Made by a program: the position numbers and the translations under genes. A stretch of 64,000 nt of DNA from Pantoea sp. Ep11b. GTDB lineage: Bacteria; Pseudomonadota; Gammaproteobacteria; Enterobacterales; Enterobacteriaceae. Position 1 is the stretch's first letter. Each line of letters begins with the position of its first letter. The notes under the pieces were generated by a model that saw only the letters and a program-made list of their open reading frames with translations, did not search any database and was not told where the DNA came from. Of the stretch, positions 48,527 to 57,383 are shown piece by piece. Location of the stretch: contig NZ_CP160632.1 of assembly GCF_040783975.1 (NCBI RefSeq), forward strand, positions 67,108 to 131,107. Reading direction: 5' to 3'.

Positions 48527-49432
48527 ATGGAACTGCGCCATCTGCGTTATTTTGTTGCCGTTGCTGAGACGCTTCACTTTACCCGGGCCGCCGAAATGCT
48601 GGGGATTTCGCAGCCGCCCCTGAGTCAGCAGATACTGCGGCTGGAGCAGGAGATTGGCACGCCGCTGTTAAAGCGGCTGACACGCGGGGTAGAGCTGACG
48701 GAAGCGGGGGAAGCCTTTCTGGCGGATGCGGTGCAGATCGTGCAGCTTGCCGACCAGGCGCTGGAGAATGCGCGCGGCATCGCGCGTGGGATCAGCGGTC
48801 AGCTCTCGCTGGGGTTTGCCAGCTCGGTGGCGTTTAATCCGCGCATCTTTACCCTGATCCGTCAGTTTACGGCGCGTTATCCGGCGATGACGCTCCTGAC
48901 GCGGGAAGAGAACATGGCCCTGCTGATGCAGGATCTGCAGGAGGGATTGCTGGATGCCGCCTTTATCCGGCTGCCATGTGAAAGCAGCAAGGCATTTAAT
49001 CTGCGCGTCATCTCTACGGAAAAAATGCTCATTGCCCTGCCGCGCAGCCATCCCCTCAGCGGCACGCCTGTGCTGGCGCTCTCCGCGCTGGCGGATGAGA
49101 CGCTGATTATCTTTCCGCGCGACGTTTCACCCAGCCTTTATGAGCTGATCGTAACGGCCTGTCTGCGGGCCGGGTTCGCCCGTCATACTTTTCAGCAGGC
49201 GCCGCAGATCACCACTTCGCTGGGGATGGTTGCGGCGGGCTGCGGCATCGCGCTGGTTCCGGAGTCGATGCGCTGCGTCGATAACCCCGAGGTCCGCTTC
49301 AGCGACATTGAAAACAACACGCTGTTTACGGATGTTGCCTTTGCCTGGCGTCGCCATCATCCGTCAAAGGCGGTTCTGCATCTGCTGGCGCTGTTGCCGG
49401 ACTCCCCGGCTGCCCCGGGCGACGCCGGTTGA
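48527..49432 (+). CDS. budR: LysR-family activator of the bud operon
   Basis: LysR-type regulator of 301 residues: an N-terminal winged helix-turn-helix (ELRHLRYFVAVAETLHFTRA, then AEMLGISQPPLSQQILRLE) and an effector-binding domain from about residue 90. In Klebsiella and Raoultella the equivalent divergently placed gene activates budABC in response to acetate and acid during fermentation. The symbol rests mainly on this position. The effector is not readable from sequence. Confidence 0.88.
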   Translation: MELRHLRYFVAVAETLHFTRAAEMLGISQPPLSQQILRLEQEIGTPLLKRLTRGVELTEAGEAFLADAVQIVQLADQALENARGIARGISGQLSLGFASSVAFNPRIFTLIRQFTARYPAMTLLTREENMALLMQDLQEGLLDAAFIRLPCESSKAFNLRVISTEKMLIALPRSHPLSGTPVLALSALADETLIIFPRDVSPSLYELIVTACLRAGFARHTFQQAPQITTSLGMVAAGCGIALVPESMRCVDNPEVRFSDIENNTLFTDVAFAWRRHHPSKAVLHLLALLPDSPAAPGDAG

Positions 49433-49503
49433 TAAGCGGCAGCTATCGTACTGAAAACAATAACCAGCTGGCGGCAGGGTGCCGGGAAGCCAATAATCGG
49501 GGC

Positions 49504-49749
49504 ATGACAACATACCGCGTAAGAGTCGGGTTTCATAACCCGTCAGCCCTGACATTCAGGCAACTGGACGAAATTCTTGAGCCGCAGCGATTCTGGCGAA
49601 CAGACTCTGCCGGCGGCCGGTTCCGCTATTTCATGGAGTATGAGTACCAGTCTGACGTGCGCGACCTCTGTTCGGTCTGCTCGCTGGCCTACAGTCAGGC
49701 CTGCAAAGTCAGAAAGTGCCCGCTGATACTGGTCGAGGTGATGAACTGA
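49504..49749 (+). CDS. Hypothetical protein, 81 aa, cysteine-rich
   Basis: Unrecognised small protein. It starts MTTYRVRVGFHNPSALTFRQ and contains a central aromatic stretch (RFRYFMEYEYQSD) and a cluster of four cysteines (CSVCSLAYSQACKVRKC) near the end, which could bind a metal. A CGGGG element lies just before the ATG at 49504; the frame is open back to 49429. It follows budR by 71 bases in the same direction and converges with the RND gene. Confidence 0.6.
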   Translation: MTTYRVRVGFHNPSALTFRQLDEILEPQRFWRTDSAGGRFRYFMEYEYQSDVRDLCSVCSLAYSQACKVRKCPLILVEVMN

Positions 49750-49752
49750 CTG

Positions 49753-49774
49753 CCGCCAGCGATCCCGCTGGCGG
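49753..49774. terminator. Bidirectional hairpin between convergent genes
   Basis: Perfect 9-base stem CCGCCAGCG / CGCTGGCGG with loop ATCC, centred between two convergent stop codons. There is no clear T run on either strand. Confidence 0.55.
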
Positions 49775-49778
49775 CGGT

Positions 49779-52700
49779 TCAGCGCGCACTGCGCTGCAAC
49801 AGCAGGCTTAACGCCGCAGGCAGTACCGTGAGCGTCACCAGCGTTGCGCTGATCAGTCCCCCGATAATCGCCAGCGCCATCGGTCCCCAGAACACCTGAT
49901 GGGCAATCGGGATCATGCCGAGGATAGCCGCACAGGCGGTCAGCACAATAGGCCGCGCACGGTGATGCGCGGCTTCTCTGATCGCGTCACTGGCGGGCAG
50001 TCCGGCGCGTCGGTTGGCATCTACTTCACTGATCATGATCACCGCATTGCGGATGATAATGCCTGCCAGCGCAATAATGCCCAGCAGCGCCACAAATCCC
50101 AGCGGTGTTCCCGCCGGAAGCATCGCCAGCACAATACCGGGCAGACCAAACGGCGCCATGCTCAGCGCCAGCAGCATGCCGGAAAAGCGCTGCAGCTGGA
50201 GCATCAGCAGGAGCAGCATGGCGCAGAGCGTGATCGGCAGCAGTGCAAACACCGAACCGTTGCCTTTGTCCGACTCCGCCACCACGCCCCCCTCTTCGAT
50301 GCGGTATCCGGCGGGCAGCGTGGCACGCAGCGAGGCAACGGCCGGAGCAAGCTGCTGTGAAACCTGTTCTGCCCGCTGGCCGGGCGCAATATCCGTCTGT
50401 ACGGTGATGGCGGCCAGCCGCTGACGTCGCCAGATGACCGGATCATCCACGCCCCAGTTAAGCGTCGCCACCTGCCGCAGCGGGATCTTTTTTCCGCTGG
50501 CATTGGTGATCATGAGTCCGGCCAGCGTGTCAGTATCCTGGCGCTCTGCGTCATTGCTGCGCAGCACCACATCGATCAGCCGGTTGCGATCGCGCAGGGT
50601 GGTCACCACGCTGCCGGACAGCAGGGTGTTCAGCGCCTGGGCTATCGTGTCGGAGGCGAGTCCGGCGGCGCGCGCGGCGGTCTGATTAACCGCCAGCGTC
50701 ATGACCCGCTCCGGCTCGCCCGCGGTGAGATTGACGTCGCGGGTCAGCGGAGAGCGGGCAAGCCGCGCCGCCAGCTGGCTGGCAGCCTGCCGCACCCGGG
50801 CATTGTCCGGGCCGGTGATGCGATATTTCAGCGGCCAGCCCACCGGCGGGCCCAGCTCCAGCGGCGAGACGCGGGTGGTGATGTCACCGAAATCCGCCGC
50901 CAGCGTCTGTTCCAGCCTGCTGCGCAGTCGATCGCGCGCCGCCAGATCCTTCGCCACCACCACCAGCTGCGCGATGTTCTCATTGTCAGGCAGCACATCC
51001 ATCGGCAGATAGAAGCGTATCGCTCCCGAGCCCACGTAACTGGTGAAGTTTGCCACATCCCGATTGCCGCGCAATATCTGTTCCAGCCGGGCGGTACGGC
51101 GGGTGGTTTCCGCCTGGGCCGCGCTGGCAGGCAGCGTCAGGCTGACCAGCAGTTCCGGCCGATCGGAGGCAGGAAAAAATTCACCCTGCATAAAGCTGGT
51201 GGCGTAAAGGCTGACCAGCAGCATCCCCAGGGCCGCGCCAATCGTCACCAGCCGGTAGCGCAGGATACGCTCCAGCAGACGATGATAGCCGCGCATCAGC
51301 CAGCCCGGCTGATGGGCCTTGATTGACGTCGCGGACAGCAGCCAGCAGCCAGTCAGCGGCGAAAAGATCACCGCGACGACCCAGGAGCAGAGCAGCGCCA
51401 GGGTGATCACCACAAACAGGGAGTAGCAATACTCGCCCGCGCTGGAGGCGGCGAATCCGACCGGAATAAAACCGGCGATCATCACCAGCGTCCCCGTCAG
51501 CATCGGGAATGCGGTGGTTTTAAAGGCCCAGGTTGCAGCCTGCCATCGGCTGTCGCCCGCTTCCAGCCGCGCCACCATCGTCTCGACGGTGATCATGGCA
51601 TCATCCACCAGCAGCCCCAGCGCGATGATCAGTGCGCCGAGTGAGATCCGTTGCAGGCCGATGCCTGCCAGTAACATGCCGGTAAAGGTCATCGCCAGCA
51701 CCAGCGGGATAGCTGCGGCCACCACCAGCCCGGCACGCAGACCCAGCGAGACAAAGGAGACGGCCAGGACGATGACCACCGCCTCGCCCAGTATCCGCAC
51801 AAACCCGCTGACCGCACTCTTTACTACAGAAGACTGGTCCGCCACGCGGGTGAGGGTAATGCCGTGCGGCAGCTGTTCGGCCAGCGTCTGCATGCGTTGA
51901 TTCAGTTGTTTACCGAAATCGAGCATATTGCCGCTGGCAGCCATGGAGATCGCCAGCCCGATAGCGGGCTGGCCGTTAACCCGGAACGTTGGTGTCGGGG
52001 GGGTGGCCGGTTGCAGAGTGATCGTGGCCAGGTCGGTGAGCGGTATAAAGCGGTCGCCAATATGCAGGGTTATCGCCTGCAGGCTCTCCACGGAGGTCAG
52101 GGTGCCGCTGACCCGCAGCGCGATATTCTCGCGATCGGTGCGCAGGCTGCCTGCCGGAACAACGTCGTTCTGCGCCCGGATGGCATCGCTGACCTGCTGC
52201 AAATCCAGCCCCATACCGTTGAGCTTGCGCGGAGAAAAGGCGATAACGATCTGCTGCTCCTGTACGCCCAGCAGACGCGTTTTGCCGATGTCGGGCAGAC
52301 TGGCGAGACTCCGGCGCAGCGCATCGACCCGATCGCGCAACTCTCTGGCGCTAAACCCCTCTGCGGTAAAGCCATAAATCGTGCCAAAGGTATCATCAAA
52401 TTCGTCGTTAACTGCCGGACCCACCACGCCCTGCGGCAGCGAGGGGGCGACATCCTGCATCTTTTTGCGCAGCTGATACCAGATGCCCGCCACCTGCGAG
52501 GGCGGTGTGTCATCTCGCAGGTTGACGTAGATGACCGTCCGTCCGGCGCGGGTTTCGCTTTCAACCGCATCCAGTGAGGGGATCTCCTGTACTTTTTGTT
52601 CCAGCACGTCAGTGAGCAGTTGCACCGTGGTGTTCACATCTGCACCGGGCCACTGCGCCGAGATCACCGCCGTTTTGATGGTGAACGCCGGATCTTCATT

Positions 52701-52820
52701 GCGAGACAGATGCTCGTAACTCAGGACACCTGTAGCCATGATCAGCAACATGAAAAAGATCACCAGCTGCTGATGGGTCAGCGCCCAGCCAGAGAGATTG
52801 ACGCCCGCCGGTCTGTTCAT
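49779..52820 (-). CDS. RND multidrug efflux permease (HAE1 type)
   Basis: Proton-driven inner-membrane pump of 1013 residues. It has TM1 near the N-terminus (LVIFFMLLIMATGVLSYEHL), a large periplasmic loop, and TM4 with the essential proton-relay pair in LGLLVDDAMITVE, the mark of drug-type RND pumps. A second loop and the C-terminal membrane block (GFVALLGIIALAGIIIRNAV) follow. It is somewhat shorter than AcrB (1049). Its start overlaps the stop of the adaptor gene by 4 bases (ATGA). No outer-membrane channel gene is present, so TolC or another channel must serve it. Substrates are unknown. Confidence 0.95.
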   Translation of the reverse strand: MNRPAGVNLSGWALTHQQLVIFFMLLIMATGVLSYEHLSRNEDPAFTIKTAVISAQWPGADVNTTVQLLTDVLEQKVQEIPSLDAVESETRAGRTVIYVNLRDDTPPSQVAGIWYQLRKKMQDVAPSLPQGVVGPAVNDEFDDTFGTIYGFTAEGFSARELRDRVDALRRSLASLPDIGKTRLLGVQEQQIVIAFSPRKLNGMGLDLQQVSDAIRAQNDVVPAGSLRTDRENIALRVSGTLTSVESLQAITLHIGDRFIPLTDLATITLQPATPPTPTFRVNGQPAIGLAISMAASGNMLDFGKQLNQRMQTLAEQLPHGITLTRVADQSSVVKSAVSGFVRILGEAVVIVLAVSFVSLGLRAGLVVAAAIPLVLAMTFTGMLLAGIGLQRISLGALIIALGLLVDDAMITVETMVARLEAGDSRWQAATWAFKTTAFPMLTGTLVMIAGFIPVGFAASSAGEYCYSLFVVITLALLCSWVVAVIFSPLTGCWLLSATSIKAHQPGWLMRGYHRLLERILRYRLVTIGAALGMLLVSLYATSFMQGEFFPASDRPELLVSLTLPASAAQAETTRRTARLEQILRGNRDVANFTSYVGSGAIRFYLPMDVLPDNENIAQLVVVAKDLAARDRLRSRLEQTLAADFGDITTRVSPLELGPPVGWPLKYRITGPDNARVRQAASQLAARLARSPLTRDVNLTAGEPERVMTLAVNQTAARAAGLASDTIAQALNTLLSGSVVTTLRDRNRLIDVVLRSNDAERQDTDTLAGLMITNASGKKIPLRQVATLNWGVDDPVIWRRQRLAAITVQTDIAPGQRAEQVSQQLAPAVASLRATLPAGYRIEEGGVVAESDKGNGSVFALLPITLCAMLLLLMLQLQRFSGMLLALSMAPFGLPGIVLAMLPAGTPLGFVALLGIIALAGIIIRNAVIMISEVDANRRAGLPASDAIREAAHHRARPIVLTACAAILGMIPIAHQVFWGPMALAIIGGLISATLVTLTVLPAALSLLLQRSAR

Positions 52821-53950
52821 AACGCCTCCTGCATCACTTTCACTTTTTCACCGGGCTGCAGCGTACTGATACCGGCGGTGACAACGCGTTCACCTGGTTG
52901 TAGCCCCGACGCGACGAAGATCTGCTCAGCACTGAAACGTGCCAGTACGATCGGCCGGAGCTGTAAGCGTGAAGTGGCATCAACCACCAGCAGCGCGGGT
53001 TGGTCGGCTGAGCGGGTCAGGGCGCTGGCGGGCAGGGCGATGACCGGGGGTTGCGCATCAGGCAGGCTGACGATGACCGTGGATCCGGGTGCCATCGCCT
53101 CAGGCGGCTGATGAAGAGCGATCCGCAGCCGCCAGGTGCGGGTCTGTGGGTCGGCCTGCGGGCTGATATCGCGCACCGTGCCACTGGCCTGAACACCCGG
53201 ATCGGCGAGCAGCGTTACCTTCAGCGGCGTGCCCTGCTCCGGGCGTAGCAGGGCGGGCGTGGTCAGGTCAAACACCGCATCGCGCGCATCATCTGCGGCC
53301 AGGGCCATCACCGTTTGCCCGGCGCTGACCACCTGACCGGGCTGAACTGAAACCGACGTGATCCGGCCTGCAACGGGTGCGTTAAGCTGCGTCCAGCTGA
53401 GTTTATCCCGGGCATTTTTCAGCGCAGCCTCGCTGCTGACACGGCGCGACTGCGCGCTCTGCCAGTCTGCCCGGGCGCTGTCCAGCTGGCTGCGGGCGAT
53501 GGCACCGCCTGGCATCAGCAGCACCATACGGTGCAGATTGAGCGCAGCGACCTGTTCAGCAGCGCGGGCGCTGTCCAGGTCGGCCTGTGCACTGCTCAGT
53601 TCATTACGGGACTGACCATTTTCCAGTGCTGCCAGTGGCTGGCCGACGCTGACGCGATCGCCCAGTTCCGCCGTGCGGCTGATAACCCGGCCATCCAGCC
53701 GGAACGCCAGCGCAACCTCCTCATGGGCGCGGATTTCGCCGGTCAGCACCTGTGACGCATCGGTACTGGGCGGCGGGGCGATCGTGGTTCTGACGGGGCG
53801 GATCGGCGCAGCGGCGGGCGGCGGATTATTATCCCGGCAGCCCGCCAGAATGAACACGCCGAGCAGGACAAACACCACGGGCGCAACGATGTGAACGGTG
53901 AAGAGATGACGCCACACCTGACGGGCAGCATCAGATAAGAAGTCTGTCAT
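52817..53950 (-). CDS. RND membrane-fusion (adaptor) protein, lipoprotein-like
   Basis: A 377-residue periplasmic adaptor linking the pump to the outer-membrane channel. The N-terminus has a hydrophobic segment ending in FILAGC, a lipobox that predicts lipid attachment at Cys, though the n-region before it is unusually long (about 25 residues). Domains in order are lipoyl half (EEVALAFRLDGRVISRTAELGDRVSVGQPL), a helical hairpin (about 105-170), lipoyl half (LNAPVAGRITSVSVQPGQVV), and the beta-barrel and membrane-proximal domain. Translationally coupled to the permease; 93 bases after the histidine kinase. Confidence 0.93.
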   Translation of the reverse strand: MTDFLSDAARQVWRHLFTVHIVAPVVFVLLGVFILAGCRDNNPPPAAAPIRPVRTTIAPPPSTDASQVLTGEIRAHEEVALAFRLDGRVISRTAELGDRVSVGQPLAALENGQSRNELSSAQADLDSARAAEQVAALNLHRMVLLMPGGAIARSQLDSARADWQSAQSRRVSSEAALKNARDKLSWTQLNAPVAGRITSVSVQPGQVVSAGQTVMALAADDARDAVFDLTTPALLRPEQGTPLKVTLLADPGVQASGTVRDISPQADPQTRTWRLRIALHQPPEAMAPGSTVIVSLPDAQPPVIALPASALTRSADQPALLVVDATSRLQLRPIVLARFSAEQIFVASGLQPGERVVTAGISTLQPGEKVKVMQEAL

Positions 53951-54043
53951 AACCGGGTTCCTTTAATGCGTTGTGCTCATTGAACCCGGCTTGTGTCCAG
54001 AAACGTTCCATGAACCATCAAGAAACGGTCAAGCCAGAACGAT

Positions 54044-55213
54044 TTATTCCACTGGCAGCGTGATCCTAATCAGCAGCCCGCCGTCAGCAGGCAGCGTGGC
54101 CTCAAGTGACCCGCCGTGCGCCTCGACGATCGCTTTGGCGATCGACAATCCCAGGCCGCTGCCGCCGGAGTGACGGGCACGGGAGGAGTCGGCGCGGGTA
54201 AAGCGGTCAAACAGCCGGGGCAGAAACGCCGGTTCCACGCCCTGACCGTAATCACGGAAGGTCAGCACAATCGCCCGATCGCGCGCGCTGGCCGTGATCT
54301 GTAATGCGCCACCCTCTGCCGCGTAGCGCAGCGCATTCTCAATGAGGATGGTGACGACCTGACCCAGGCGGAAGGGATCACCAGAAAGCAGCAAATCTTC
54401 CGGCGAGTTGACGCTGATAGTTACCCCCGCCTGTTCCGCCTGCGGCAGCAGCCAGCCGCTGCGCTCGCGCAGCAGCTCGCCGGGATCAATCCACTCGCGG
54501 TTCAGGGTAAGCTGCCCCGCATCCGCCAGTGAGAGCAGATGCAGTTCGTCGGTCAGGCGACTGAGCTGCGTCAGCTGCTTCATGATCATTGCCAGCTGCT
54601 GCGGCTCGGCCGGAAAAACGCCATCCAGAATGCCCTGCAGACGGCCCATCGCCGCCGTCAGGGGCGAGCGGAGTTCGTGGGCCATCGCCACATGCGAGGT
54701 GCGCAGCTCGCGCTCATAGCGGGCCAGCTGCTGCGTCATCTGGTTAAAGTCCTCCGTGAAGCGCACCAGCTCCTGCGGGGCTTCTTTCACTACTGCGGCC
54801 GTCCGGCCAAATTCGCCTTTCGATACGGCGCGCGCTGCGCCAGCCAGCTGGCTGAACTGTGCCGAAAGTGGACGGGCAAACCGCAGCGCCATCAGGACCA
54901 TAAACGGAATGGCCACCATGACCAGCACCAGCACGGTCAGCCAGTCAGAAGAGGCCAGGGAGGGATCGGAAAAGGTAATTCCCCACCAGCGATCGACAAT
55001 CTGGTGAAAACGCGTCGGATCGCTGGCGGGATGGAGACGCAGCCGGGTAAACTCCTCTGCCACCGCAGCGGGCATCCGGTGATAAACCCACCAGGCCTGC
55101 ATCGCAAAGCGCAGCCACATACAGATGGCGATCAGGATGACGCTGCCGATGGCCAGAAACAGCACCCGCAGGCAGATCCAGCGCCACAGCGAGGTATGGG
55201 TATCGCTCTTCAT
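54044..55213 (-). CDS. Sensor histidine kinase of the efflux operon
   Basis: A 389-residue inner-membrane kinase. TM1 lies at about 10-32, a periplasmic sensor of about 50 residues follows, TM2 at about 88-108 (WLTVLVLVMVAIPFMVLMAL), then HAMP, the phospho-accepting H-box MAHELRSPLTAAMGRLQG (about residue 178), and the catalytic domain with N-box ILIENALRYAAEGGA, DYGQGVE and the GGSGLGLSIAKAIVEAHGG G-box. Architecture resembles BaeS and AdeS. Its GTG/ATG start overlaps the regulator stop by 4 bases, so the two are coupled. The signal is unknown. Confidence 0.94.
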   Translation of the reverse strand: MKSDTHTSLWRWICLRVLFLAIGSVILIAICMWLRFAMQAWWVYHRMPAAVAEEFTRLRLHPASDPTRFHQIVDRWWGITFSDPSLASSDWLTVLVLVMVAIPFMVLMALRFARPLSAQFSQLAGAARAVSKGEFGRTAAVVKEAPQELVRFTEDFNQMTQQLARYERELRTSHVAMAHELRSPLTAAMGRLQGILDGVFPAEPQQLAMIMKQLTQLSRLTDELHLLSLADAGQLTLNREWIDPGELLRERSGWLLPQAEQAGVTISVNSPEDLLLSGDPFRLGQVVTILIENALRYAAEGGALQITASARDRAIVLTFRDYGQGVEPAFLPRLFDRFTRADSSRARHSGGSGLGLSIAKAIVEAHGGSLEATLPADGGLLIRITLPVE

Positions 55214-55905
55214 GGCTGTCTGAACCGATAGCCAACGCTGCGTACCGCCGGTAAAACGTCGGAGATGCCTGCGGCTTCCAGTTTGCGGCGCAGGTTATAG
55301 ACATGGGTGTCGACCACCCGCTCCAGCGCATCGCTCTCCGGCAGGCACTGCTCCAGCAGGAACAGGCGGGTAAACGGGCGCGTCGGGGCGCGCATCAGGG
55401 TGACCAGCAGGGAAAATTCGGTGGGCGTCAGATCCAGACGGCGCGGCGTGGCACTGCCGCTGTCGACCACGGCGGTGAGCGCCACCGGATCTACCACGAG
55501 ATCGGCCCAGCGCAGGGTCTCACTGACCGGTGCATGGCTCTGGCTGCGGCGCAGCACAGCCTGCACGCGCGCCACCACTTCACCCGGATGGTAGGGTTTG
55601 ACCACATAGTCATCTGCGCCATAGCGCAGAGCGCCGATGCGATCCGGCGCATCGCCCATCGCCGTCACCATGATCACCGGCGTGTCATCACGCCGCCGCA
55701 GCGCAGTCAGCACTTCGGTGCCGTTCATGCCCGGCAGCATGATATCCAGCAGGATCAGATCAGGCTGCCAGCGTCTGGCTATCTCCAGCCCACCCGGACC
55801 GTCACCGGCAATCATGACCTCATAATTTTCACGTTTCAGGTAAGCCTCAAGCACGCCCGCGGCATCGGCGTCATCTTCAATAATCAGTATACGTTTTGAC
55901 TGCAT
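55210..55905 (-). CDS. OmpR/PhoB-family response regulator of the efflux operon
   Basis: A 231-residue transcription factor. The receiver domain (1-120) has the acidic pair IIEDD, the phosphorylated Asp in LILLDIMLPGMNG (about residue 54), Thr in VTAMG and Lys in VVKPYHPGE. The C-terminal winged helix (about 130-228) has LDLTPTEFSLLVTLM and RVVDTHVYNLRRKLEAAG. First gene of a probable four-gene operon regulator-kinase-adaptor-permease, which implies autoregulation and direct control of the pump, as in BaeSR- and AdeRS-type systems. Confidence 0.94.
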   Translation of the reverse strand: MQSKRILIIEDDADAAGVLEAYLKRENYEVMIAGDGPGGLEIARRWQPDLILLDIMLPGMNGTEVLTALRRRDDTPVIMVTAMGDAPDRIGALRYGADDYVVKPYHPGEVVARVQAVLRRSQSHAPVSETLRWADLVVDPVALTAVVDSGSATPRRLDLTPTEFSLLVTLMRAPTRPFTRLFLLEQCLPESDALERVVDTHVYNLRRKLEAAGISDVLPAVRSVGYRFRQP

Positions 55906-56034
55906 TTCCGGATCACCTTGACTGTTTCTTCATAAATCCCTGGCCGTTCATTGACACTCGCCGCGCATACTCCGGGCGGTGATGCGGCACTGGATCCCTC
56001 AGCTCCGCCCCTGATGTGATAATGAGGAGATGTG

Positions 56035-56823
56035 ATGATAACCGGAAAAATAACGCTTCACATGGTCTGTTTTTCGCTGGGCTGGTTGACGGCTGATGCG
56101 ATTGCGGATGCGTCAGCGACGCCGCCCCCCAGCGTGACGCTGGGCATCGCCGCGATCAATGCACCGCGTTACAGCGGCGCAGATAAACAGCACTGGCAGC
56201 TGATGCCGCTGGTCCAGGCTCGCGATGGCGCACTCTTTTTCGATTCGCAGAAAGGAGTGGGTTATGACCTGCAGACGGACAATGGCTTCTATCTTGAACA
56301 TACCCTGGGCTACGGGCTGGGGCGTTCTGACCGGAATTCCTCCTGGCGGGACGGTGACGATCGGCTCAGAGGGATGGGGAAGATCGATCCGACGCTGAAC
56401 ACCTCGCTGGCGCTGGGATGGTCAGTTACCCCCTGGCTGGTGCTGGAGGAGAAAGCGACGCTGCCGCTGAGTGACAGCCAGGGGGTACAGTACCGGACCT
56501 CGGTAACGCTGATTCCCTGGCAGACCAGCAGCGACACCGTGGCCCTTCAGGTCGCGGCATTATCAGGCGATGGACGCTATATGAACACCTGGTATGGCGT
56601 CAGCCGCCAGCAAAGCGCACAGAGCGGGTTTGAGCGTTATGATGCGGCGGGTGGGTTTTATGGCACCGACACCACGCTGACATGGAGCCATCAGTTTACG
56701 CCTGCCTGGGCTGCCAGCGTCATCGGCGATTACACATGGCTGGATAAACACGCTTCAGATAGCCCTGTCGTTGCCCGGCGCAACAACGCATCCGCGACGC
56801 TGGCACTGAGCTACTCGTTCTGA
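56035..56823 (+). CDS. MipA/OmpV family outer-membrane protein
   Basis: A 262-residue precursor with a signal peptide (hydrophobic core MVCFSLGWLTADAIA, cleaved near ADA) and a predicted small beta-barrel. Family features are VTLGIAAINAPRYSGADKQ, GVGYDLQTDNGFYLEHTLGY and the terminal aromatic ATLALSYSF. MipA in E. coli is linked to murein synthesis scaffolding; OmpV-like members also appear beside efflux and polymyxin-response regulators. GAGGAG lies 5 bases before the ATG at 56035, so the GTG at 56032 is rejected. Divergent from the two-component/efflux operon, hence a possible co-target. Confidence 0.88.
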   Translation: MITGKITLHMVCFSLGWLTADAIADASATPPPSVTLGIAAINAPRYSGADKQHWQLMPLVQARDGALFFDSQKGVGYDLQTDNGFYLEHTLGYGLGRSDRNSSWRDGDDRLRGMGKIDPTLNTSLALGWSVTPWLVLEEKATLPLSDSQGVQYRTSVTLIPWQTSSDTVALQVAALSGDGRYMNTWYGVSRQQSAQSGFERYDAAGGFYGTDTTLTWSHQFTPAWAASVIGDYTWLDKHASDSPVVARRNNASATLALSYSF

Positions 56824-57383
56824 CCACCCTTCTGACACCATCCGAATGCGTTGCTGCCAGGCTTATCCTGCCTGTATTAGCCGGCAGGGCATCATGTGCC
56901 CTGTCTGAAGTTTTTCAGCAGGAAAAAACAGGCTGCCATATTAATACTTCTCTAGCCCACCGCAGCGTTAGCCGAAACCAAACTTCCAGATACGGCAGCC
57001 AGAAATGGCTGTCGGCGATAACCGTTATTGAATTTAAAGATCGGGTTAACAGGCGCGCGAATAAGTTTTTTGTATGTGTGCGTTTTCATTTGAGCATAAT
57101 TATTCTGCGCCTTTCAGGCGTTATTTACCGGTATCGATATTGTCACTCCTCATGTCTGAACTTAACCTTTCAATAAGATCGCTTTCTTCATCATTCTGAT
57201 TTTATTGTCTTTATGACTCATTACTTACCGGGGGGCGCGAGTATCGGGTTCGTCCAGCATCATCGATGAATAATAGAAGCCTTCGTGTCAGCTAAATGAA
57301 TAGCCGCGCAATGTCACGATGCTGGTCATGTGTGGGTTATTTTCACTTTGTGATGTTAATAACGTACAAAAGGAACACAAAAT
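56824..57383. other. AT-rich intergenic region
   Basis: 560 bases without a supported gene, AT-richer than its flanks. No repeats or terminators were recognised; it may mark an insertion boundary of the Rpn gene. Confidence 0.45.
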
